The notes below the pieces were generated by a model. The model was not told the DNA's origin. It did not search any database and saw only the letters and a program-made list of their open reading frames with translations. The position numbers were made by a program, and so were the translations under genes. Positions 26,433-39,635 of a DNA stretch of 64,000 bases are shown here, piece after piece (the stretch's first letter is position 1; the number at the start of each line of letters is the position of its first letter). The stretch is from Opisthocomus hoazin (taxonomy: Eukaryota; Chordata; Aves; Opisthocomiformes; Opisthocomidae). Location of the stretch: assembly GCF_030867145.1 (NCBI RefSeq), contig NC_134420.1, positions 9,319,323 through 9,383,322 on the forward strand, in the 5' to 3' direction.

Positions 26433-29400
26433 AAAGACAGCTTACTGTAACGTCATAGGAAACAGAATAGCCCCTGCTCCAGGGAAAACAGTTTATTGTA
26501 CGGTCAATTAATTTTCGAGCAAGAGAAATCTAGATAAGCAATTTGTAAGAGAAATATGCCCAGAACTCCCGAGTTATGATTTCTGAACGGTATTTTGTCA
26601 CTGAAAGAAGAGATATGGTACAAAGAAATCTTGGGCATTTTCTGGAAAGATTATAACAGAAACGATATGGGTACAGATTAGGCGCTTATCTCAAACCGGA
26701 ATGCAGGATCTTTAATCCCACGGAAGAGTAAAAGATAAATGTAGTACCTCAGTGCTTGTGAAGGGAGTAAGGGGCTGGTAAGTGCGAGGGCTACAGGAGG
26801 GACACACACCCTGCAGAGAAGGCAGGCAAATGGCTGTGGGCATCATTTGTCTCTTTGCTCTGGGAGAAAGACATCAGCGGTCGCAGTTTCTGTCCCAAGG
26901 AAGCTCAGGAATTCCAAACGTGAACCCATAAGATGTTTAGGGACTTTCATGCCTGCCACTGTGATGGGAAGGGGCACTGCAGGTGTCGCGGAGATGAGAC
27001 ACCGCATTCAAACTGGCTCAGTGCCATTTAGTTTTCTAATTCTGCTGGTCCAAGTGCCTGAGAGAGCACATCCCGTACAAATCCTTTGACTCCTACTTCA
27101 GCAGTGGGAGCCACAAGTAAGGAAGGGCAACTGCAGCCTGGTGTGTGCCCAGGCTTTGCCCCGTTAGCCTGAAGCCCAGAAAACCAGACAAGTTTCTTGG
27201 CTTACCTTTTACAGAAGAGGAAACTAACTGTTGTAGTTTTGCACTGTGCCACCTTTCAGTGGGAGAAGAGGATTTCTCCTGCATCACCAATCTGTGTATC
27301 CCATCCAAGTCACTTCACTTAACATGGAAAAAAACAAGCAGTGACAGAACAGGGCCCTTAGAGTAAGGCTCCCAGCATAATGCAGCCACAAGAATTTAAC
27401 AAGTGGGATTTACTTAACTGGTCACTAAGTGTTAGCATTGCTTTAAAGACATCTGGCTGAAAGTGTTTCTGTGGTCATAAAGAAACAGAACCGAGAGAGC
27501 AGAGAAAATGCCTGGCAAGCAAACTCTCTCTCTTTTGTTTAATAGCTCTCTTCAGACTTGTAAGCCTAGAAAAAGCTTCATTAAAGTTAATGGACAAATC
27601 TTCCAGGAAAAAAAAATGAAGTACTTAAATGTTACTGGTTTTGGTCTGAACATGCAAAATTTCCCTTCCTTGCTGGGCTCGCCCCACGATAGCAATCTTC
27701 AGGCTGAATTACATAAATATTGAGAGCTTTCAGGCTGGCTTTGTATCTCAGACCTGATGAGTGACTGGCAGAGTTCATGGGCCAGGTTCAAAAGCCTTGC
27801 AAATGGGCACAGCTTCACCGAAGTCAGTGGGAGACCTGCACACATTACAGGAACCTTCCATAAATAGAACAGAGCTGTGTCCATTTGTACCAGAAATGAC
27901 TGCAAATTACTGCCAGCAACATTACAGAGAACATTTTTCACCCTGTAGACTTCAAAGAAACAGTTCCTGAAGATACCATGCAAAAATACCCCCTCCAAGT
28001 AATTTCATTAGCTACTGCCATGGCACCCTTCCACTTAATATTTAAACCCTCTCTTCCACACCAGTGTTAACTGCAATTAGCCTTGCTACACCTTCAGTGA
28101 GCTATTATGCTTACTTTTCCATAGGTGACTTGGGCTCAGGCTGTGACCTTCACTGGGTCCCAGCAAGTTAGTGGAGAGACATAGCAAGGTGCTGGGACAA
28201 AGAAAGTTGAATATAATCCCTTACATAACAGACTTGACACTCAGTCTTCATCCACAACAGGTATTTCACAGAAGAAATGCTTTAAAGAGCTTCCTTATAG
28301 ATTCACAGCACAGAAAGCAGTAAACTTACCAAGCTGTATGCTTCTAAAGCTCAGTTAAGAAACTCGGAAGACCCATACGTGCTGCCATTTTAGATTCTAG
28401 ATGAGATTTTAAATGGATGGCTATTAAAAAAAGGGCCACATGACTTCTACCTAAGCTGGACAAAACTGCAACTAGGGATGGGACTCTGCACAAAGACGAC
28501 TGTATTGCACTGCCACACAACCTGACGTGAGACATAGCAAACATAACCTGCAGTTCCCATTTGGGTGTTGGAAAGTGTAAAAACAGGGCTTGAGATGTCC
28601 TTTTCTTGTCAGACATGAATACTGCAATCAAAGATAAAGTGTCCCGCTGTGAAGTCTGCAGTTCATACAGGGAGCAGAATGTAACAGAGACCACTTACAC
28701 AACACGAGACTCCTGACTGCCCTTGGTACAAGGTTGGCAGAGACCTTTCTGGATGAACAAGGAGGAATCATTTCTCACTAGTGGAGTGTTCCTAAATTTT
28801 TTACATATTATCTTATTATAAGACAGTATGATATTGCTACCTGCTCTTTGTTCAAACTAATACAGTTAAAACAATAGAAGAACAGTTGGGTTTTGATATA
28901 AGTGACTTGTTTTGGCAATTTTCAACAGTACATCAATAAAGTGCATTGTGCCATGGCCTCTTTAAGCAGAGTCAAGTGCACTAGCAGAAGAATCAGTAAA
29001 ATACTCTGAAAGAGGTTTTAAAAATCTGAGAGGATTTAAGGGATCTCTTGGCAGCACTGTCAGGCTACTCAGCAAAACCCACAATGTTTTAATACTGACT
29101 GTCAGCTCTCCAGCTTGTAAGCAGAGGCCAAAAGGTGTGGGTCTGATGATCCTCCTATAAGTCAGAAGACTGAACACTTGCGTAGTCACCAGGAGAACTG
29201 ACAAGGGTCCCTTTGATAGAAAAAAAAACCACCTAAAAACTTTTAGGTGTTCATCTTGACAAACCTCACTTTTTCCCCATCAAAATTCAGGGGAAGAAAT
29301 CCAATACTTCACTGCACAAACTCAGCAGTCCAGGCTGGGGCCGACAGCACTATGTGCAGTACAGGACACAATGGGGTGCGCAGGGGACCTGAGATTTGTG

Positions 29401-32400
29401 GCTTCGCATTTTGATCTCCAGTGTCTGTTGAAATTTCTGCAAAGCCATTCTAATGTACTCCTGAAAACTCACTAACCCGAACAGGCTGTAGAAACCCGGG
29501 CTCAGATTGCTACAGATATTAGCGTGATTACGTCCTGACCGATTTCCTGAAGAAAGTTGAGTGAACACCTGCTTTTCAAAGATGACCTTCATGTTTTAAG
29601 CATTATCTAGCTACAACGCGTAATCTAGTTTACGCAGATTCTAGCTTTTTCATTTTTTGCTTTCAAATAAAAAAAATTTGTTAACACTAACTTCCCTAAT
29701 TCTCAATAAAATAATTCTAAACAAAGTCTTGATGACTTCGTAATCCCTGAAATAAGGCGTCAGAAGGCTTTCAGAGCTCCCAACAGCCTTTAAAGTTTGA
29801 GACAAGCATGTATTAGCCCATGATACACATAGGGAAAGGTTAATAGCTAACAACAGATTTCCTTCCCCGTTCCAACTCACGGCTCTACCGCCTACGCACA
29901 AGCACAGTCACTGCAACTTTCATGGTCACGATTCCTGTAGCTGTGGAGCTGTGCACTTCTCCTGCATGTCTTCACCTGAGCAGCAGCCCTAGTTCACACC
30001 TCTCGCTTCCCAAAGAGGTCAGTCACTTGAGATATTTTTCACCAGTCACTAGCTTTCAGTCCTCTTTCGATTAGACACCACAAAACTACTTCAGATTAAT
30101 CTGTCTTCTGTAGTTTTGTACCTGGATTGAGAACGCCTTGGCGCAGGGTCAGCTTTTTGTTCTATTTGTACAGTACCTCCCATAAGGGCTTTCCTGTGAT
30201 AACTGAAATAGTAAATATGTAACAAAAAATATGTAATAAAAAGAGTCATCAGCAAAAGGAGGAAATGAGAAAATGCTAATACCCATCACCCTAATCTGTG
30301 GTTTACGCTTCCTCTCTTCGACCACAATGGAATAATTAAAAATGATCAGTGTAAATTTCAACATTAGATGTAGAACTTAAAAATCAGAAACGGAGCAGCT
30401 GCAGGGATTGCCTGAAAGCCAGCGTAAGCATCACCTTCCTTGCCCATAGGTAAAGTGGTGAGACTGAAGATAATATTCTGATTCACAGCATGATAAAAGT
30501 ATTTTACTCTAACATTTTCCAGTAGGCTTCTCTGCAAAGCTACCATAACTAAAATGAATTTGAAAAGGTGTTCTTCAAGAACTCCGTAGTAAAAGAGAGG
30601 GGGAAGGGTTTTACCGTTTTTTCCAAAGCATGCTAGTATCACTTGACAACTTTTTGTCACATCGATTCAAATTCACTTTTTCCCCTGAGAAGTATAAGAA
30701 TTCATCAGCTTTCCCTGTCTGATTTCTGCTGTCAAACACATCAGGAAGCATGTACCTCTCCATAATTCAAATTCTTTCCTGCCCACCTTAATTGTATGTC
30801 TCTTTTCTAGATGTAAGATAGCAAGAATGGGCTGCCTCAAAGGGAGATTTCCTCTAGATGTCCTTATATGGCAGGTATACATGATCTCTGAAGGATAAGT
30901 TCTATGCTTAATCCTTCTGTCATCAATTTATTTTATGTCCCCATGCTTCATGACAGCCATTTTGATGGCCTTGTCTACAGGGAATATTACCATGAACTTC
31001 CTTAGACTCTGCAAGGAATGAAAGGAAATTTGTCCCTCCAAGTATAAGTAATTCCAGCTGTTTCAGAAGAAAGCAAAATAGTAAATTCATGCTCCTCAGA
31101 GGCAATAAAACAAATTCTGATTTAGCTGATTGTCTTAACATAAGAATTGAGGGTAACTTCCCACTTCTGTGGAAGCCAGTTAAGATCTCACATATTTCCA
31201 TTTACCTTTAACAACTTCCAGTCAGCCTACAAGCAGGTCTGTTGATAACAAGAGGTTGGTGTGACAGACGGTAATTGCCAGCAAAGAGTAGGTGTTCATC
31301 TCTGTGCTTCTAGTTTCACAGAGCTCTGACACACTGTAGATCCTGGAATTTGTATGGCTTTTTGGTGATACTGACTCTGTCCCCAGTGTTACACAGAAGG
31401 CATTTGGACCCCCATGTTATTTGTGCTACATCTTCAGGGATTAGGGCTCTGCAACTCTGCATCTCCACCTTTTTAACTCCAAATGTCACACGTTGCTAGG
31501 GAAGACCTTTAAAAATACTTAAAATTTGACCTGCAGCACTGGATTCCTTCAGTACAGTAGCTTTCTGAGACATCTTTACCATGAGATGCTTTGGTACCCA
31601 CCGAGGATTGTACACATCAGCAGGGTTAAGGAAAAAAAAAAAAAAAAAGGAATTTTTTTGCAGTGCCTAAGTACCACAAAAATATTGAACAAAAAAGAAT
31701 GAAAAGAGAAGGAATACAAACCAACTGTACTGAGGAAAGATATTCTTACCCTAATACGTTGGGGACTTGTGAAGAGTTCACTTCTCAGTGGTGTGAAAAT
31801 ATGTCAAGGTTATTGAACCTAAGGCATGTCTCTGCTAACTAACTGTTGCTTTCTCTGCTGACCTTTAAGTGTCTGCTTATCCAGCTTCTCTAGGACTTTG
31901 TAAAGTGTACAAAAGGTATCCTTTACGCTAGATAACCAATACTTTGGGCTGAATTCTCATTGCTTACTGTGCAGCCAAAGAGGCATCCCCTTGTTTTGCT
32001 CCCACGTTTAAACAAACCGAACAGCCATCATCTCTAGACTTCATTGTAAGCATCTGGATGCCTCAAAAAAAAAAGTTATATACAGTTAGATATTCAAAAG
32101 AGATGTTGAGCTTGTTTCTGTCCATACAAAATAAATATTGCGGAGTCGGGGGGGTGTGTGTGTCTGTGGCAGTAGGGAAGCTACGCAACTCCATCATTGA
32201 TTAACATAACTGTCAATATTTTCAACAGAAAAAAAATAAGCAGAAGAAAGCACATAAAATAAAAAGTTGTTCCATTCTTCTCATATTCTCCCAGAATTCC
32301 AGAATATCTATAGATTTCTCATCTTTTAAAAGAAGAAACTTCCTAAGACTTCTGATTCTATGAGACCTTTCCAGGCTTCTCATTATTGAAACAATTTCTC

Positions 32401-33389
32401 ATTCAATTAAACCACCGCCTATTTTAGAAGGCTGGAATTCAGTGTTGTATACTATTCCTTGATGATCTCAGCAAACCTAAAGCTGTACAGAAAAAATAAA
32501 CCCCAAACACCCAAAATCGGAAGAAAAGGCACAAGGCTACTCTTGTACTTCTTTTCCTTGCCCTATTTAGACAGATACAACCTGGAAAGAATTCTGCCAC
32601 TGCCTACTGCTGGCTGAAGCCCCTTCCTGTTAAAGTCAGAGAGAATCAGAATAAGTTTTGCAAAAAACTGAGAATAAAACCAAAACAATCACCCAGCAAA
32701 CAGAGTAAAAAGAAACTGTAAGCAACTATTTGTATCAGTGAACTTGAAAAACATCATCTGCTGTCTTCACTTAATGTCAGTAGTTACTGATGTCCACTCT
32801 CATAAATATCATCTTGTAACTGGCTTTTCATCCCTTTCCATCCACGCCACTCCTCCCCCCCAACACACACTCTGCTGTAATATATGGGAAAATTGAGCTC
32901 TGCAAGTAAATTCCAGGCTGGTGTATCAGCAAATCTCAAGAGATTTCCATGTAGTGCCGGCAATTTACACCCATAGCTAATTTGACCCATTAAAGAAGTT
33001 ATTCTGGTCAATGAATTAGCTTGTTTATGAGTAAAAGCAAGTAGTGACTGTAAACTGAAGTGCTATTTCAATATTCTTTATTTACAAACTCTAGTTCAGC
33101 AAGGCTTACACTGTAGTTATGTTTGATTAGAACTGATTCTGTTGCACAAGTTGAGTACAGGTTATTTAAGGAGTACCTAACTAAAATAACACATTTCACT
33201 AATAAATGGTAATACTGAACTCTACCTCTGTTCTCCCAACTCTTTCAGAAAAAATATATATCCAGAAATAAACACACATTGTTCATATGCCTGAAGGCCA
33301 AGTGAATACACTTAGTGCTAGTTGAAATAAGACAGTTGAATGCTGCTGAAATCTTACTGAAGTAGCTAGCAAAAGGCCTGAGGAACAGA
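26433..33389. other. Intergenic DNA, no gene seen
   Basis: 7 kb of plain AT-rich DNA. An A17 run lies at 31632-31648 and a short GT-rich run at about 32151-32167. Near 27780-27850 the phrase GAAGTCAGTGGGAG recalls an amniote palindromic repeat but is too short to call. The open frames are short and not protein-like. Confidence 0.55.
31632..31648. repeat. A17 homopolymer
   Basis: Seventeen consecutive A bases. No retroposed body with a poly(A) signal is recognisable on the 5' side, so it is listed only as a simple repeat. Confidence 0.9.
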
Positions 33390-33872
33390 ACACAATAAGC
33401 GTTCAAAAACATCTCACAATGTAATAATCAATGTGTAATACGAGCTAGGGGTTAGTTAAATAAAATGTGAAAGCTGTATTAATGAACCCTTTCGCTGTCC
33501 AACACAGCATTTCATTTTCTTTCACAGGCTGCATAATGCAGGGCCTGGGAATAAATTATAGATGAAACCCCCATCATATGTTTATAAATACACTAACATT
33601 AGCATTTTACTTCCTCATAAATCTGCACCAAACATTCAGGCGCAAGATAGAAAGCCCTGTAAAACAATGATATATTCTCTGCTTGCAAGACTTGCCTAGT
33701 GGCCCATTCATTTCTACCGCTGTTCTTCAAACATTACTTTCTCCGCTCATGCCCCCTCATTTAAAATCCATTTTAATTTAAAGATGTTCGATGCAGTCCT
33801 AGTGGTACATTTACTCATCCTGGTTATACATCATGGAGCAGGGAAAAGAAAATTGTTTAATCTAGAGATACG

Positions 33873-33900
33873 GTTCACTGTGGTCACCACTGAACAGTGG
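33873..33900. repeat. Overlapping short palindromes
   Basis: GTTCA (33873) pairs with TGAAC (33891). GTGGTCACCAC (33880-33890) is palindromic except for its centre. CCACTGAACAGTGG (33887-33900) has perfect six-base arms around AA. Such overlapping dyads often mark dimeric binding sites. Confidence 0.7.
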
Positions 33901-34224
33901 AGTAATTACCAGATCAGCTCCGCTAAAAATGCACTCAGGGTGTTCTGTGACCTATCATCTTCTAATCTGCATAGTGAAGTATAGCTTCATAACTATAAAT
34001 TGCTGACTTAATTAAAACCAGGACCTTTCTGTCATTTAATTACAGGGAGAAAGGTTATTGCTTAAATGCAATTTTCCAAATGTGATTTCTTAACAGTTAT
34101 TAACTGCTTCACCATCATTTATTGTTTCAGATTTTTCAATTTGAAAATAGTCCCTGTGACAGAAGTAATGACTTCATGAAAAACTCAATCTAGATGGAGC
34201 TGAGCAGACCCATTTGTTTCTCGT

Positions 34225-34283
34225 AAGTGGAGCAGACGGAAAACTTGAAAATGTCACAGGAGGATCCTGTGATTGCTCCACTT
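34225..34283. repeat. Nested inverted repeats
   Basis: The outer arms AAGTGGAGCA (34225-34234) and TGCTCCACTT (34274-34283) are exact reverse complements. Inside lie the exact arms TCACAGGA (34254-34261) and TCCTGTGA (34265-34272) around GGA. The loop is asymmetric, with 19 unpaired bases on the left and one on the right, so this looks less like a microRNA precursor than like paired binding sites. Confidence 0.75.
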
Positions 34284-34450
34284 TACAGGAGTAATTAAAA
34301 ACCAAGAGGTTGTATTAAAGGTGAAGAGGCTTATGACAATTTCAAGGTTTTTCCCCCTTACTGAAATATTGTGCTTGCATTTTCAACTCTATTAGGAGAG
34401 GTACAGATTAGTAATTACTAATTTATCCTGCTCTAGTATACAAAACTAGT

Positions 34451-37400
34451 ACCAGTACACTAAAATAAGCCAGTTAGCTCTGCAGCTTTTCTATTCGTCT
34501 TCCAAGAACCACTTTAATTTGAAGAAAAATAAGTTCCATATAATTTCCCTCTTCATATACATCTTTTCACTTGCAAGAACCTTTTCCAGGAAGTGCGCAA
34601 GTGCCTTTTAACTAAAATTTGAAGAGCAGCTCACTGTCTAAGACAGACCTTCCATTCAAGAGTGAACTTCATTCTGCTCAGCCACTTTTATACCATTCTG
34701 AGTCCAGCGAGAGGAAAATCAGTATCAAGATTTCCCCTGCAGAGTACTGCATGAAATGCTACTTGAAGGACAAACCTGGCCATTGTAACTCAGAGCAACA
34801 GCTAAAACCTGAAAGGTCTCTTGCAGGGCACTGCACATCCAGGGCTAGGCCAGGGGAAAAAAAAAAAAGGAAAAAAAAAAGGAGAGAAAACATCAGATGA
34901 TTGCTGTTGCTGGGATGACAATTTCTTGCTCCCAATAAGAATATACTTTTAACCTGAATTTTCCATGCATCCCCTTTTGTGTAATCAACTGTCCTTCCAA
35001 AATACGTGGGAATGTTACATGCAAGAGGTTTTGCAGATCAAGGGAAGCTTCATTGTTCAAGAATACCACAGGGGGATACGAAGCTTTCTACAAGGCAATC
35101 ACATATTCCTTCACCCTTGGGGCGAGACTCCTACATCCAAACAAAGCTTCACTGACACCACTGATGGGGGCTTTAAGGTGTCGGAAGAGCTAGTAGTGGC
35201 TATGGCAGGCTGCATTAGAGACCCATCCATTTTAAACAGCTTTGTGATCCCATCAGTATATCACAGTCTCCAGCTCATTAATGCTCCAACATCCTCCTCA
35301 GTGAGGGGAGAGCTGCTGTCCTCAGGCTATTGGTGTGGAGCAGGAGGAGAGAGGCCACATCACTGCGGTCCAGGACCTCCAGCTGCTGGGTCAGAGCTCT
35401 GGGGACAGAGCCTCTTCTTTCCTGAGCAAACAAGTCACAAGCATTCATTTTATGACCGCTTTCCTAACATATTCAGCTGCATATGAACTAACTGTGAGAA
35501 TTTGAAACTTTTAGTGGAACCTGTTACTTAGGAGTTCAATTCTGCAGAGCAGTTTGCTGCAGACACTCACCGTACGCGTGGTGCTGGCTGGGCTGCACAG
35601 GCCATGTGGCAATGGTTCCTCTCCCCGCAGCAGCACAGCTGAATATTGCCCGTTCAGAATTTGCTCTGGATTTCCCATTAACACTACACCCAAAATATTT
35701 TGAAACCATGTGTCACTTCTGTTCCAAACTGTATTACTAAGTGGAATACCAGCTTTTAACTCTATGTGTTTTTTTCCTCTTATTGTGAGGACAAATCCCG
35801 GTTTTGGTTAGTCACCAAACATATGTGGTATTGGTTTTGTTCCCTGACTGGTAGACTTGCATAACTTAGCAATGGAATCAGAACTGTAAACAGCAACATA
35901 TGTGCATGTACGATGCACAGTTTGCTTTCAGCTAATGATCAAGCACTCCGGGTTACCGTTTGCCCTTGGCACGTATCTGCAGTAGCATAGCTTGGATCTG
36001 TACATGTTTAGACTCAGTGCTGGCAGGGGAGTGGCAGTGTGGCACGGGAAATAGCACGAGGGAACATGAATTATCTATTTTAGGACTCTCTGGAGATGGC
36101 CTCGGCAAGAGTGAAAACTATAGAGAAAGAAAAGGCGAGAGAGAGATTGACAAAATGGAGGAGCTTAGGGGAAAACGGGAAAGATAAAATGCAGCCACGG
36201 TAGACAGAGAGTAGGAAAAGGGATGGTGGGACACAGCCACATTCCCTGGAATGAAAATGCCACAGCTCTGAGCAGAAAGCACCAGGCATAGACTGTCTTG
36301 GCAAGGACTCAAAATCTGGACTATCCTGCCAGACCAAAGCAACAGCTTAGTGATCTATACTATGGCCTTACCTGTTTATTTAGAAACCAGTGTTATTGCC
36401 AGTTCATGGAGTTACACGATAGGGCTACTAAATTACATGATTTTTTGTGACCTTTTCACTATGCAGAGGAAAGCCTCCCTTCTTGCTGAGAGATCCATCA
36501 GAGTGCAGGAGTATCTCCTAAAGAAAACAATGCACCTTCTACCCCCATTTAAAATGAATCTAGAAATTCTCTAAGCAATGTGCACTACTCCAGTGCACTT
36601 GAGGAGTTTGGTAACCATTCTCCAGCCTCGATTCTACACTCAGAACACTCCTGTTTCATTCCCCAAAGCCAACAGCTACTCCGCAGACGGAGGAAGGAAA
36701 GCCAGTGCCTGACACTGCAGACTTCCTGCTGGATTGTGTCCTGTGGAAGATGCGGAAGAGCTCCCTGCTATCACATCCATGCTGGGTGTGAGTTTTCGTC
36801 AAGCCCTTGTATTTGTACAGGACTCCTAGGGAACAGACTTTCCCTAAAGGGCCTAAGGAGCACTTGTAGAATGTAATGATGGTGTCTTTTGTCTCTAACC
36901 CTTCCCAAATACTTTTCTATCTCCAATGTCATTGTAGATGGGACTAATCTGAGAATCAGAGACCGAGTTCCGAATAGTGAAGGACAGGTACCCTCTGCAG
37001 AAGATTTTTCCAGACTTTGATCACTCTTATTCAAGTTTAATTGAAAATCAAAAAGAAGTAAACCTAATAAGTTCCAGGTAGTATTTTCCATTTCCCTTAG
37101 TAGCTGCTGAGGCCCACAAGGCAACAGGACACCTACACACAGTTCAGGGAATTACGAAAGTCCACTGAAGACAGTGATAGTTGCTTTACTAATACTTGAG
37201 AATTAAATTCATGTGAACCCACTAACATCAAAACTGCTTCTTCTTTAACACCTGACAGATCTTCATAGGTCTCTGTGAAGCAGACACTCTTTTAGTGAAC
37301 ACCAAAACAGTAACGGATGCCCATAAGCCAGTTAAATTTGTCATTCAGCCTTTGATATGCTGGGGACCAGTTACCCGCTCTGTAGCAAACTTCTCATGCT

Positions 37401-39504
37401 CACCTATTCAGAAACACGAAGTGCTATTTCACGGACAGAATTGCCTTGATGATGTGAAACAAGACTCACTTTCAGTGGGGGCTGCCCAAGCATGTGTGCT
37501 TACAAGAATCACCCTGCCATGCTGTCTTAGGAGCTTTACATGCTTCCCTGTCAATTACAAAAAAATGTATTCTCAGTGAAGCAACACATGGACTGCAAAC
37601 CACACCATTATAACAGGACATAATGGCCATGCAGGTTAATAGCCTGAAAATACAGAATGAGTCTTTTTTGTAATTCCCTATAGTTTGTTCATTTGATTAA
37701 TTGAGCCCATCCAATTTCCATTTAAGACTATTAAGAAGTCTGTAGCTCTAGTTATTTTTGTCTGTGAGACTCAGCTTGGAGATTTCAGAAGCTTAACATT
37801 CTAGCTGCATGTCACTGCCACCATTGTCTCTTGTCACAATTCTAATTCTATGTTCTGATAATAAAATTTCATTAGTGTCTGCACATCCTTTGCCTTACCT
37901 TTGAAGTACTGTCTTGTGCTGAAACGATTAGCAGTACTTTACGTCATATCACTTGACTGTTTGACAGCCATTGTGAGTGAGCTAAACGGGGAGAAATTAA
38001 AATTTCTGACAATTTCTATTACATCTAAATTGCTGAGAAATTAAGGGATATTTACTTTTACAAATATTAAAGGTTGTTTAAAATGTAAACTGACTTCATT
38101 TTATTAGTAGATTCCACAATGTGCTAATTCAAAATGACTACATGGCCTTCTGTGAATAAATTACCAACTCATTTTCCAAAAGCGAAGGACATTTCCTCCA
38201 GGCTGCTTTTTGACTGTTTGTGTCAGTAGAAAAAGAAAACAAAAAAACTTATGAATATTTCAGAACAGAAGATATTCTTGGGTGCCTGTACTCCTTGTTT
38301 CATCTCAACACAATAATGAGGTTATGCCTGTATGATATGATTTTTTAACAACTTAACTAAAAGCGTGCCATGAAGCACTAAGTTTATCATATGATGTTAA
38401 TTTATCTTGGGAGAGGTCTCTCCTTGAGCAATGTCTCGACCCCTGCTAATGCAGACAATCACACCCTACATGCCTATCCGTACAATGACTGAGATTCGTT
38501 TGAAAACCAGTTTAGGTTTTTCTGTTCCCCTTCTCCTATGCACTTTGCGGAAGCACCTCCCTGCTTTGAGAGGTATATACATATGTATATATGATGACTT
38601 TTGCAGAGTAGTAGCTTTGTTCTTTCCAAATCAGTTGGCCTTCTTTCCCTCTGAATTCACCAGCCAGCCTTCCAGGCCTTGCTGCCTGGCCACCAAGCCA
38701 GCCCACCTATGCTGTGACATCAGGTCACAGGCTTGTGGGTGTACATGTTTGGTGTTGCAGTTTCTTCTGTGATTCAGTGTCTCCTCAAAACCAGGTGGCC
38801 ATTTTCATTGCAGACTCTGAAGACACTTCAAACACTTAAGAAAAAGAGATCATAAGAAGCTTAGCACACCTGCATGGGCTTGTGGGGTGCCACCAGTCAG
38901 GTACCTATTTCGGACACAAATAAGTTGCTGAATTCTGGTTTGCCATTTAACCACGCAGGGATGTAGCTCAGTTCTTCTGCTGATTTAAAAATTGAGTTAG
39001 TGCAGCTGGCTATAGCTATTTAGGTTTCAGGCTGGGAATGAATGTTGCTAACAACAGTCATGACTTTCCTTTATCTCAGCTGAAGTATTGCAGGGAGGCC
39101 AGACTCTCCAATACATTTTGGATAGAAGCCAAGAAAATCTGGACATGGCTCCTCCACTCTAAAACCTTTCCTTTGATTCCCCCAAACGCGCTTCCACACT
39201 AGCTTTCTTTCCAGACTGTTGAACCTCTATTTCATCACTTATTAGGTTTTTCTATCTTGAATTCTTTCCAAGACTTTTCTTAGTGTCTAATCACAGCTTT
39301 CTTCACAATCTTTATTTTTTTAAAGGTCTCTGTGCAAGGCCCAAAGACAAACACTGCTCCGAAAAGTCCTAATGCTTTGCCTTGTAGCTACCTCCTTTAT
39401 AGAGTCCATTGTAGACAGCATTCACATGATCATTCTAGGATGAAACCCCGAATGGCTGCTCACAGTGTGCTGGCATGTTGAATGCAGTTTATTCCATGAA
39501 GTCT
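34451..39504. other. Intergenic DNA with possible conserved patch
   Basis: No gene is seen. A 173-codon frame at 34965-35486 is judged chance. The stretch at about 37900-38190 is AT-rich, with ATTA cores and TTTGACAGCC (a MEIS/PBX-like TGACAG), and has the texture of a conserved noncoding element. An interrupted A-run (A12-GG-A10) lies at 34857-34880. Confidence 0.45.
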
Positions 39505-39635
39505 AGCACCCATAAAATGGGTATAATAGTTACCTACCACATAGGATATTGTAAGATTTAATTTATTACCGCTGTAAAGCATTTTAGACCCTTAGAAGAA
39601 GGGTGTTACGAAAACAGAAAGTGCTATTGCCATAA
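39505..39635 (+). mobile_element. MIR-type SINE relic
   Basis: The stretch CATAAAATGGGTATAATAG, then TTACCTACCACATAGGATAT, then GTAAGATTTAA, then CTGTAAAGCATTTTAGACCC follows the MIR/L2-associated consensus ('taaaatggggataata.tacctacctcatagggt...gtaaagcgctttgagacc') in order and spacing. The repeat predates the split of mammals and sauropsids, so its decay is expected. The sense orientation of this signature is +. Confidence 0.7.

Larger units (their letters stand above)
33390..34450. promoter_or_regulatory. Candidate conserved noncoding element / enhancer
   Basis: This kilobase has no gene and no recognisable repeat, but it is dense in homeodomain-type cores. TAATTA occurs five times between about 33903 and 34416 (in agTAATTAcc, ctTAATTAaa, ttTAATTAca, gTAATTAaa and gTAATTAct). 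Roughly 0.6 would be expected by chance at 35% GC. It also contains overlapping inverted repeats at 33873-33900 and 34225-34283, and a TGTGGT (RUNX-like) core. In the assumed PAX6-RCN1 desert this is the texture of a developmental enhancer. Conservation has not been tested; this is inference. Confidence 0.4.

Noticed and set aside
34225..34283. Nested inverted repeat as a microRNA precursor
   Set aside because: The stem is interrupted by a 19-base one-sided bulge and the inner loop has only three bases, unlike a microRNA hairpin.
34965..35486. 173-codon plus-strand frame, the longest outside the CpG island
   Set aside because: Irregular composition with scattered Cys, Trp and His, no known motif, no splice or promoter context. 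Length is within chance for 64 kb in six frames.
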